From NCBI GenBank assembly GCA_947085305.1, contig CAMTVV010000128.1, positions 1 to 20,116 of the forward strand: a stretch of DNA of 20,116 bases. Reading direction: 5' to 3'. The stretch comes from JAMCQB01 sp947085305 (GTDB lineage Bacteria > Nitrospirota > Thermodesulfovibrionia > Thermodesulfovibrionales > UBA9159). Within the stretch, counting starts at the first letter, position 1. Each line of letters starts with the position of its first letter. Positions 1-6,210 of the stretch are shown here, in pieces. The position numbers and the translations under genes were made by a program. The notes beneath the pieces were generated by a model. The model was not told where the DNA came from. It did no database searches and saw nothing but the letters and a program-made list of their open reading frames with translations.

Positions 1-44
1 TACCCTCCATTTCAATAGATTTTGAAAATAGAGAATAGCCAAAA

Positions 45-91
45 TGTGACATTTTAAAATAGTAATAACCTGTGACATTTCAAAATGGTAA
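45..91. repeat. Two tandem copies of a 21-base direct repeat
   Basis: Two copies of a motif beginning TGTGACATTT and ending GTAA lie at 45-65 and 71-91, period 26, differing at two positions (T/C and A/G). They sit in the AT-rich leader upstream of the ribosomal operon. Short directly repeated motifs of this look occur at the ends of IS21-family elements, so this may be the remnant of an element edge, but no transposase fragment is visible here. They could equally be operator sites. Confidence 0.5.
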
Positions 92-111
92 CATCAGCTT
101 TGGGCCAACTA

Positions 112-141
112 TTGACTTTTCAACGGATTTTCTATTATGCT
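112..141 (+). promoter_or_regulatory. Probable sigma-70 promoter of rplM-rpsI
   Basis: TTGACT at 112-117 is a good -35 box. A -10 candidate lies in TATTATGCT at 133-141: TATGCT with an 18-base spacer, or TATTAT with a short 15-base spacer. Transcription would begin about 145-150, leaving a leader of about 30 bases with AAGGA (163-167) before the rplM ATG. The exact -10 is ambiguous. Confidence 0.5.
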
Positions 142-176
142 ATTAAACTTTTTATAACTACGAAGGATGGTGTTTG

Positions 177-602
177 ATGAGAACCCGGTTTGCAAAGAAA
201 AACGAAGTAGAACGGAAATGGTATGTCTTTGATGCCAGGGATAGGGTATTGGGGAGGCTTGCCACAAGGATAGCGATTTATCTCCGGGGGAAAAACAAGC
301 CGGTATTTACCCCGAACGTGGATACAGGGGACTTTGTGGTTGTGGTGAATGCCGGGAAGATCAAGCTCACCGGGAAAAAACTGGACGATAAAGTCTATTA
401 CCACCACTCAGGGTATATCGGCGGGATAAAGGCAGCCACTGCGAGGGAGCGTCTGAACAGCGCTCCTGAAGAGGTTATAATGGATGCAGTCTGGGGTATG
501 CTCCCCAAGAACAGGCTCGGCAGGGCTATGCTGAAGAAACTCAAGGTGTACCGGGGCTCTGAACACCCCCATTCCGCGCAAAAACCCGAAATAATACAGT
601 AA
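177..602 (+). CDS. rplM: 50S ribosomal protein L13
   Basis: Large-subunit ribosomal protein L13, an early assembly protein that binds 23S rRNA. The 141 residues match the usual length of about 142. Typical L13 stretches are visible: the N-terminal KWYVFDARDRVLGRLAT, the central YYHHSGYIGGIK and the C-terminal GMLPKNRLGRAMLKKLKVY followed by the HPHSAQKP ending. A TTG lies directly before the ATG, but AAGGA at 163-167 is 9 bases from the ATG at 177, so the ATG is preferred. It is followed after 10 bases by rpsI, the nearly universal rplM-rpsI pair, and both are probably driven by the promoter at 112-141. Confidence 0.97.
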   Translation: MRTRFAKKNEVERKWYVFDARDRVLGRLATRIAIYLRGKNKPVFTPNVDTGDFVVVVNAGKIKLTGKKLDDKVYYHHSGYIGGIKAATARERLNSAPEEVIMDAVWGMLPKNRLGRAMLKKLKVYRGSEHPHSAQKPEIIQ

Positions 603-612
603 AGGAGTTCAA

Positions 613-1005
613 ATGGTAGAAATCACTTACAACGCCACCGGCAGAAGAAAGACATCCATCGCCAGAGTGCTGGTCTCGTCGGGCAATGGCCAGATCACGG
701 TCAATGAAAAACCGGTAGACTCCTATTTTCCTCGGGAAACCCTCAGGATGATGATACGTCAACCCCTTGAGCTCACCGGGATGATCGGGAAGCTCAACAT
801 CTCCGCAAAGGTGGAAGGCGGGGGGCTCACCGGGCAGGCAGGGGCGCTGAAACACGGCATCGCAAGGGCATTGACACAGTTGGACAGTGACATGAGGTCA
901 AAGCTCAAGAAGGAAGGATTCCTCACGAGAGACCCGAGAGAAAAGGAAAGAAAGAAATACGGCCAGAAAGGCGCGAGAAAGAGATTCCAGTTCTCCAAGA
1001 GATAA
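613..1005 (+). CDS. rpsI: 30S ribosomal protein S9
   Basis: Small-subunit protein S9, whose basic C-terminal tail reaches the ribosomal P site near tRNA. The 130 residues are normal for the family. Diagnostic segments are the N-terminal ATGRRKTSIARV, the central VEGGGLTGQAGALKHGIARAL, and the C-terminal RDPREKERKKYGQKGARK ending in QFSKR with the conserved terminal KR. AAAGGAG at 601-607 gives a strong ribosome binding site. It is co-transcribed with rplM and lies only 7 bases before argC, so read-through into argC is likely. Confidence 0.97.
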   Translation: MVEITYNATGRRKTSIARVLVSSGNGQITVNEKPVDSYFPRETLRMMIRQPLELTGMIGKLNISAKVEGGGLTGQAGALKHGIARALTQLDSDMRSKLKKEGFLTRDPREKERKKYGQKGARKRFQFSKR

Positions 1006-1012
1006 TTCCGGG

Positions 1013-2053
1013 ATGTTAAGAGTAGCCATATGCGGCGGCAGCGGTTATGCCGGGGCAGAGCTTCTGCGGATACTGGCTTCACACCCCCAAGTAAAGATCA
1101 CTGTTGTTACCTCCGAAAAATCCGCAGGGAAAAGGGTTAGCGACCTTTTCCCCCATCTCCACAGGTATGAGAACCTCATCTATGAACCCCTGGACAGGGA
1201 GAAAATCATTTCCGGGGCGGACCTCTTCTTCATGGCCCTTCCCCATGCTGCATCGCAGGTTGCGGTCGACTTTTTTGTCTCACAGGGGAAAAAGGTTATC
1301 GATCTGTCAGCCGACTTTCGGCTAAAGGATGCCAGGATCTATGAGGAATGGTACAAGGTTCCACATATGTTCCCGGGAACCTTAAAAAAAGCGGTTTACG
1401 GACTTCCGGAACTTTACAGGAAAAAAATTGCAAAGGCGAGCCTTGTGGCAAATCCCGGGTGCTATCCCACCGGGGCGATCATCGGCCTTACCCCGGCCAT
1501 AAAAAAAGGACTCATTAAACCGGACTCCATTGTGATCGATTCCAAATCAGGCGCTTCGGGTGCCGGGAGACAGTCTGAAGTCTCCTTCTCCTACTGCGAG
1601 GTGAACGAAGGATTCAAGGCGTACAGCGTGGCCTCCCACCGGCACACCCCCGAGATTGAGCAGGAACTTTCCGCTGTGGCAGGAAAGGGTATCAGAGTAA
1701 ACTTTACGCCCCATCTAGTGCCTATGGACAGGGGCTTACTGACCACCATCTATGCGAAGCTCGCAAAAGGCATGGAAGGAAAAGATGTTCATGCAATTTA
1801 CAGGGCCGCATACGGGAAAGAGCCGTTCACAAAGGTGCTCGAAATAGGCAAGTTCCCCAATGTGAAGAATGTCAGGTGCACGAACCTGTGCGAATTAGGG
1901 GTTACGGTGAACAAAAGGACCGGCGCCCTCATCGTGGTTGCTGCCATCGATAACCTTGTGAAGGGCGCAGCCGGCCAGGCAGTGCACAACATGAATATCA
2001 TGATGGGCTTTGATGAGACGGAGGCCCTCAATGCCATTGCCCTCTTCCCCTGA
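1013..2053 (+). CDS. argC: N-acetyl-gamma-glutamyl-phosphate reductase
   Basis: ArgC reduces N-acetylglutamyl phosphate to the semialdehyde with NADPH, the third step of arginine (ornithine) synthesis in the cytoplasm. The 346 residues are the normal length of the long (type 1) form. Visible are the N-terminal dinucleotide-binding motif GGSGYAG (about residues 8-14), the catalytic cysteine in NPGCYPTGA (C150), the conserved SGASGAGR, and the C-terminal DNLVKGAAGQAVHNMN. The start at 1013 opens directly with the Rossmann strand LRVAICGG, as usual, although the Shine-Dalgarno is poor. No other arg genes are in the window; coupling to the ribosomal pair upstream looks likely from the 7-base gap. 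Confidence 0.96.
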   Translation: MLRVAICGGSGYAGAELLRILASHPQVKITVVTSEKSAGKRVSDLFPHLHRYENLIYEPLDREKIISGADLFFMALPHAASQVAVDFFVSQGKKVIDLSADFRLKDARIYEEWYKVPHMFPGTLKKAVYGLPELYRKKIAKASLVANPGCYPTGAIIGLTPAIKKGLIKPDSIVIDSKSGASGAGRQSEVSFSYCEVNEGFKAYSVASHRHTPEIEQELSAVAGKGIRVNFTPHLVPMDRGLLTTIYAKLAKGMEGKDVHAIYRAAYGKEPFTKVLEIGKFPNVKNVRCTNLCELGVTVNKRTGALIVVAAIDNLVKGAAGQAVHNMNIMMGFDETEALNAIALFP

Positions 2054-2228
2054 TAAAAAAAGATTCACCAATCCACTGGCTGAGGAAATGCGCCTGAGAG
2101 CGCTCTATCGGGACTATGTTCTCAAAGGAAAGTTCAGACTCCCCGCAGAGGCCGTGAAAGCTTTGATAGGCCCTGACTGCGCCTATCACCTCTACGGGTT
2201 ATCTCCTGAAAGAAAACAAAAATCCTAG
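2031..2228 (+). CDS. Small hypothetical protein overlapping argC
   Basis: A 65-residue, basic, soluble protein that I do not recognise. The chosen ATG at 2031 lies 23 bases inside argC in another frame and has GGAG at 2020-2023 at a good distance, suggesting translation coupled to argC. An earlier TTG/ATG at 2010/2013 would add seven residues with no better ribosome site. The sequence has an amphipathic central part (EEMRLRALYRDYVLKGKF) and a single cysteine (PDCAYHLYG), with no signal peptide or membrane helix. Its stop overlaps that of the convergent nifU-like gene in a CTAG palindrome (2225-2228). It could be a real small gene or a non-coding extension; the reading frame looks protein-like. 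Confidence 0.5.
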   Translation: MPLPSSPDKKRFTNPLAEEMRLRALYRDYVLKGKFRLPAEAVKALIGPDCAYHLYGLSPERKQKS

Positions 2229-2437
2229 ACAGACTCCACAGAGGCTATTTCAGGCAGTCTCTGTTTCAGCGTTGCTTCGATACCTCTTTTCAGCGTCAAT
2301 ATAGACATGGGGCATGTGCCGCAAGCGCCGAGGAGCTTGACCTTCACCACTCCTTCCGGTGTCACATCCACAAGTCCCACATTCCCGCCGTCACGCGGCA
2401 GCGCCCTTTGTCTTGACTTTTCCTCCTCGTATGCCAG
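2225..2437 (-). CDS. NifU C-terminal (Nfu) domain protein, start unclear
   Basis: The frame encodes almost the whole Nfu domain, which carries an Fe-S cluster for delivery to apoproteins. Visible are RALPRDGGNVGLVDV, the cluster-binding GACGTCPMS (CxxC) and LTLKRGIEATL, ending IASVESV. Family members of this size usually begin with about 10-14 residues and an ATG before the LxRDGGN segment. Here no ATG exists in that place in any frame; only a CTG (2437) or ATT (2449) is in frame, neither with a Shine-Dalgarno. Upstream the frame runs into tpiA on the opposite strand. It is either read from a rare start or 5'-truncated by a rearrangement that joined it to tpiA. The domain assignment is firm; an intact gene is not. 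Confidence 0.7.
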   Translation of the reverse strand: MAYEEEKSRQRALPRDGGNVGLVDVTPEGVVKVKLLGACGTCPMSILTLKRGIEATLKQRLPEIASVESV

Positions 2438-2455
2438 ATAATTATAAATCTTATG

Positions 2456-3205
2456 ATGCGCAGACCGTTCATAGCAGCCAACTGGAAGATGAACAAGACC
2501 GTGCCGGAGGCCATGGATTTTATCTATTCGTTCCTGCCCTCTGTCGAGGGGGTGAAGGATGCTGATATTATAATTGCGCCTCCCTTTACAGCGCTTTTCG
2601 GGATAGCCGAGAGGCTGGTAGGGACGAATGTGAAGCTCTCTGCTCAAAATGTCTTTTATGAGGAAAAGGGGGCTTTTACCGGAGAGATCTCTCCCCCCAT
2701 GCTGGTGGACGTGGGCTGTGAATATGTGATCATAGGTCATTCAGAGCGGAGACAGTATTTCGGAGAGACCGATGATATCGTGAACAGGAAGATGCGGATT
2801 TCCCAGAAAAACGGACTGAACGTCATTTTCTGCATCGGTGAGACCCTGAAGGAAAGAGAAGCCGGCAAGACATATGACGTATTGCGCACACAGACGGTCA
2901 ACGGGCTCAGGGATGCTGATGTGAAGAGCCTCGTGGTGGCATATGAGCCGGTCTGGGCCATCGGAACAGGGAAGACAGCAACCTCTGAACAGGCGCAGGA
3001 TGCCCACAAGTATATAAGAAACACCTTGAGAGAGAGTTATCACGAAGACGCTGATTCCATCAGGATACTCTACGGCGGAAGCGTGACGCCTGAAAACGTC
3101 GACAGCCTTATGGCGCGTCCCGATGTTGACGGCGCTCTGGTGGGAGGCGCAAGCCTTAAACCTGACAGTTTTGAGAAGATTGTGAAATTTACAAGGGGGA
3201 ACTAA
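2456..3205 (+). CDS. tpiA: Triosephosphate isomerase
   Basis: TpiA interconverts dihydroxyacetone phosphate and glyceraldehyde 3-phosphate in glycolysis/gluconeogenesis. The 249 residues are the standard length for this TIM barrel. Active-site residues are present: N9 and K11 in ANWKMNKT, H95 in IIGHSERR, and E164 in AYEPVWAIGTGKT, with the phosphate-binding LYGGSV and VGGASL near the end. Two ATGs are adjacent (2453, 2456); the second gives the usual MRRPF start. There is no recognisable Shine-Dalgarno before either, and the expected gap-pgk genes are missing upstream. Its stop overlaps the secG start (TAATG), so the two are translationally coupled. Confidence 0.96.
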   Translation: MRRPFIAANWKMNKTVPEAMDFIYSFLPSVEGVKDADIIIAPPFTALFGIAERLVGTNVKLSAQNVFYEEKGAFTGEISPPMLVDVGCEYVIIGHSERRQYFGETDDIVNRKMRISQKNGLNVIFCIGETLKEREAGKTYDVLRTQTVNGLRDADVKSLVVAYEPVWAIGTGKTATSEQAQDAHKYIRNTLRESYHEDADSIRILYGGSVTPENVDSLMARPDVDGALVGGASLKPDSFEKIVKFTRGN

Positions 3206-3549
3206 TGGTTACATTGCTCACTATACTGCATGTGCTTGTCTGTTTCTTTCTGATACTCATCGTTCTCATACAGAGCAGCAAGGGCGCAGAGATGGGGGCT
3301 GCTTTTGGAGGTTCAAGCCAGACGATCTTCGGAAGCCGTGGAGCAGCTACGGTCTTCAGCAAGCTCACCACCATAGCTGCAGTTGTTTTCATGATGACGT
3401 CACTTCTCCTCGCCATTGCCTCGGTGAGGAGCGGCTCTGTTGTGAAGAAGACATTGCCCCTGGAGCAGAAGACAGGCATTCCTTCCCAGCAGGGACCGGT
3501 TCAGGCTCCCCAGCAGGCGCCCGTACCCCAGCAACAGCCAGCAAAGTAG
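3205..3549 (+). CDS. secG: Protein translocase subunit SecG
   Basis: SecG is the small membrane subunit of the SecYEG channel that stimulates export of unfolded proteins. The 114 residues contain two hydrophobic helices (about residues 2-24 and 50-72) separated by the family signature QSSKGAEMGAAFGGSSQTIFGSRG. A flexible Gln/Pro-rich tail follows (PVQAPQQAPVPQQQP), which is variable in the family. The ATG overlaps the tpiA stop by one base, and AAGGGGG at 3193-3199 provides the ribosome site. The tpiA-secG pairing is common in bacteria. Confidence 0.95.
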   Translation: MVTLLTILHVLVCFFLILIVLIQSSKGAEMGAAFGGSSQTIFGSRGAATVFSKLTTIAAVVFMMTSLLLAIASVRSGSVVKKTLPLEQKTGIPSQQGPVQAPQQAPVPQQQPAK

Positions 3550-3563
3550 AATCGTAACTCGTG

Positions 3564-3638
3564 ACACGTAATGCGTGATGAGTGACCAGTGATACGTATG
3601 AGGAAAGCACGCATTACGCGTTACGCATTACGTATCAC
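3564..3638. repeat. CGTAATGCGT-type inverted/periodic repeat
   Basis: A low-complexity repeat made of CGTAATGCGTG / CACGCATTACG units. Two nested inverted repeats are exact: 3567-3577 with 3608-3618 (11 bp) and 3589-3598 with 3629-3638 (10 bp). GCATTACG also recurs directly at 3611-3618 and 3625-3632. The right half is inside the next gene and supplies its signal-peptide codons (RITRYALRIT). I associate this style of dispersed repeat with Nitrospirota genomes, from memory only. Confidence 0.75.
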
Positions 3639-5205
3639 GGTCGTTTTAATTGTCGTCATCGCTCTCCTTTCCTGTTCCAGGGAGCCGGACATAAAGAGAC
3701 CATCTGATATCACGGTCGGCCTTGGCGCCGACGCAAAACGGCTTCTTCCCCTCCTTGCATCCGACAGCGCGTCAGGTCAAATCAGCGGCCTTATCTTCAA
3801 CGGCCTCACCAAATATGACAAAGACATAAAGATTACCGGCGACCTTGCCGGGTCATGGGAGGTGAGCAGGGACGGACTCCAGATAATCTTCCACCTCAGA
3901 AAGGGCGTCAGATGGCATGACGGCGTGGAATTCACCTCTGACGACGTGGTCTTTACCTTTAACACCGTAACCGACCCGAAAGTCCCTACCCCCTACGGGA
4001 GCAACTTCGGTCCTGTGGAAAAGGTAGAGGCCATTGACAGATATACAGTGAAGGTGAAGTATAAAGAGCCGTACGCCCCTGCGCTGGAGTCATGGGGTAT
4101 GGGTATCATCCCGAAACACATCCTTGAAGGGAAAGACATCTCCGCAGTGGAGTATAACAGGAATCCTGTGGGAACCGGCCCGTACAAGCTCAAGGAGTGG
4201 GTCACGGGACAGAAGATCGTGGTTGAGGCATTTGACGGGTATTTTGAGGGCAGGCCGAAGATAAACAGGTACCTTGCCCGGATCATCCCTGATACCGCAA
4301 CCATGTTCCTTGAACTAAAATTCGGCGGAGTTGATTTCATGGGGCTGACGCCGCCCCAGTATAAACTCCAGTCCGGCTCGGAACATTTCACCCGGTATTT
4401 TCAGAAGTTCCAATATCCTTCATTCGGATATACCTATCTCGGATACAACCTTCAGGACCCCCGCTTTGGGGACAGGCGGGTGAGAAGAGCCATCACTCAC
4501 GCCATAAACAAGCAGGATATCATTCACGGCGTCCTGCTGGGATTTGGAACGCCGTGCACCGGACCATTCCCTCCGGAGTCATGGGCGTTTAATGCCGGGG
4601 TGAAGGACCTTGAATATAACCCGGAAAAGGCGAAGATACTCCTCCTGGAAGCCGGATGGACTATGGGGAATGACAATCTCCTCTATAAGGACGGAAAACC
4701 ATTCAGGTTCACGGTTCTGATCAACCAGGGCAATGACGCGAGGAGAAAGACCGCGGAGATAATCAGGGAGAATCTCAAAAAGGTCGGCATAGAGATGGAG
4801 ATAAAGGTGCTGGAGTGGCAGGCCATGCTCCATGAATTCATCAACAAGAGAAGGTTTGAGGCGATTATCATGGGATGGAGCCTTTCGAGGGACCCGGACA
4901 TTTACGACATCTGGCATTCGTCAAAGACAAAGGAGGGGGAGTTCAATTTCATTTCATACAAGAACGATGACGTTGACCGGCTGCTTCTGGAGGGCAGAAG
5001 GACCTTTGACTTTGAAAAGAGGAAAAGCATTTACCACCGAATCCACGGAATTCTTGCCGAGGATCAGCCCGTGGCCTTTCTGTTTGTGCCTGACGCCTTG
5101 CCGGTCCTTCACAAGAGGTTCAAGGGAGTCGAAAAAGCGCCTTTGGGCATCTGGCACGATTTCATCCACTGGTATGTCCCAAAGAACAGGGCGGAGTGGT
5201 ATTAG
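3598..5205 (+). CDS. Peptide-type ABC substrate-binding lipoprotein (family 5)
   Basis: Extracytoplasmic solute-binding protein of the oligopeptide/nickel (SBP family 5, OppA/DppA-like) class. The N-terminus has basic residues, a hydrophobic helix and a lipobox LLSC near residue 26, so it should be a lipid-anchored periplasmic protein. Family features include DITVGLGADAKRLLPLLASD, LAGSWEVSRDGLQIIFHLRKGVRWHDG split over two conserved blocks, the DVVFTFN segment, and the C-terminal family blocks around GWSLSRDPD. The ATG at 3598 is preferred over an upstream GTG at 3589. No permease or ATPase gene is adjacent, so it either works with a distant transporter or is an orphan. The first ten or so codons are built from a repeat. 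Substrate cannot be predicted. Confidence 0.88.
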   Translation: MRKARITRYALRITVVLIVVIALLSCSREPDIKRPSDITVGLGADAKRLLPLLASDSASGQISGLIFNGLTKYDKDIKITGDLAGSWEVSRDGLQIIFHLRKGVRWHDGVEFTSDDVVFTFNTVTDPKVPTPYGSNFGPVEKVEAIDRYTVKVKYKEPYAPALESWGMGIIPKHILEGKDISAVEYNRNPVGTGPYKLKEWVTGQKIVVEAFDGYFEGRPKINRYLARIIPDTATMFLELKFGGVDFMGLTPPQYKLQSGSEHFTRYFQKFQYPSFGYTYLGYNLQDPRFGDRRVRRAITHAINKQDIIHGVLLGFGTPCTGPFPPESWAFNAGVKDLEYNPEKAKILLLEAGWTMGNDNLLYKDGKPFRFTVLINQGNDARRKTAEIIRENLKKVGIEMEIKVLEWQAMLHEFINKRRFEAIIMGWSLSRDPDIYDIWHSSKTKEGEFNFISYKNDDVDRLLLEGRRTFDFEKRKSIYHRIHGILAEDQPVAFLFVPDALPVLHKRFKGVEKAPLGIWHDFIHWYVPKNRAEWY

Positions 5206-5861
5206 GGAATGTCGCCTTTCCAGCCGTACTCCCCCACAAGGGGCACAAAGACGCATGGTGTATGATACTCCTTTGACAACTTCCCTTTCTGTTTTGTCAC
5301 TCTGACAAGCTGCTGGGAGTACCTGTCGCCCACCGGCGCTAAAATCATTCCCCCTTCTGCAAGCTGTTCGATAAGGGGTTCCGGGATTTCCGGTGCGCCT
5401 GCGGTAATAAGTATCCTGTCAAAGGGCGCGGCCTCGGGCCATCCCAGCGTCCCGTCCCCGACCATCATATGGATATTCACATAACCGAGGTCCCTGAAGG
5501 TCTCTCCGGCCTTTTGAGATAATGACTGAATTCTTTCAATGGTGTAAAGCTCCCCGGCCAGTTCTGCCAGTATGGCTGCCTGATACCCTGAACCGGTCCC
5601 TATCTCAAGAACCTTCTCATCACCTTTCAAGTTAAGAAGTTCGGTCATGATCGCCACCATATAGGGCTGCGATATGGTCTGGCCTTCCCCCACCGGAAGG
5701 GCCATGTCATCATAGGCATTATACTGCATGGCCTCATCCATGAAGAGATGTCTCGGAACCTTTCTCATGGCCTCAAGCACACGGGGGTCCTTGATCCCAC
5801 GGGGAATAAGCTGGGTATCCACCATCAGATTTCTGAGCCTTTGAAAATCTGCCTTATCCAT
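5202..5861 (-). CDS. pcm: Protein-L-isoaspartate O-methyltransferase
   Basis: Pcm methylates L-isoaspartyl residues in aged proteins with S-adenosylmethionine, starting their repair. From the ATG at 5861 it has 219 residues, normal for the family, and begins MDKADFQRLRNLMVDTQL as relatives do. Visible are VPRHLFMDEA, the conserved GEGQTISQPYMVAIM, SAM motif I VLEIGTGSGYQAAILAEL, FDRILITAGAPEIP and the late GGMILAPVG. An in-frame ATG at 5945 would add 28 residues without family resemblance, so it is not used; neither start has a clear Shine-Dalgarno. The stop shares bases with the stop of the converging binding-protein gene. Confidence 0.95.
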   Translation of the reverse strand: MDKADFQRLRNLMVDTQLIPRGIKDPRVLEAMRKVPRHLFMDEAMQYNAYDDMALPVGEGQTISQPYMVAIMTELLNLKGDEKVLEIGTGSGYQAAILAELAGELYTIERIQSLSQKAGETFRDLGYVNIHMMVGDGTLGWPEAAPFDRILITAGAPEIPEPLIEQLAEGGMILAPVGDRYSQQLVRVTKQKGKLSKEYHTPCVFVPLVGEYGWKGDIP

Positions 5862-6141
5862 GACGTGTAAAATGAACTTTACTGCCCTGTAAATCTGCCT
5901 GAAAAGAAAACCCGCACAATGGGTCCTGAATAAGTTTAACAGCATCTGTAGCTAAATTCTATCACTTTTGGAATGAATGGGGAAGGAAGAAGCTCAATGC
6001 TGCTACCGCCTGAACCTGAGTATGTGGCTTGAGACTTTATCCATGGGATTATCAAGAGGTTGAAAAACAGCCTTGGACGGAAGGATGTAAACATCTGCTG
6101 AATTTTGTAGTCGGCTGCCGTCCCCGAACCTTTTTTGCCTA

Positions 6142-6176
6142 TTGACAAGTATCAATTAATAGCGTTCTAATATAGT
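6142..6176 (+). promoter_or_regulatory. Probable sigma-70 promoter of the two-component operon
   Basis: A perfect -35 TTGACA lies at 6142-6147. The following AT-rich stretch offers -10 candidates TCTAAT at 6166-6171 (spacer 18) or TATAGT at 6171-6176 (spacer 23, too long). Transcription would start about 6178-6183, which makes the ATG at 6184 nearly leaderless and favours the ATG at 6211. The remainder of the 5946-6183 gap shows no gene. Confidence 0.55.
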
Positions 6177-6210
6177 TAAAATAATGAGTGTTTCCGGTAA
6201 CGAGGATACT

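Noticed and set aside
2740..3043. Open frames on the minus strand of tpiA
   Set aside because: These are antisense shadows of a well-supported gene with no family motifs.
3564..3638. CRISPR-like repeat
   Set aside because: Units are short, partly coding and arranged as inverted repeats with no regular spacers.
5862..5945. Longer pcm start at 5945
   Set aside because: The 28 extra residues have no family resemblance, and the ATG at 5861 gives the usual beginning of the protein.
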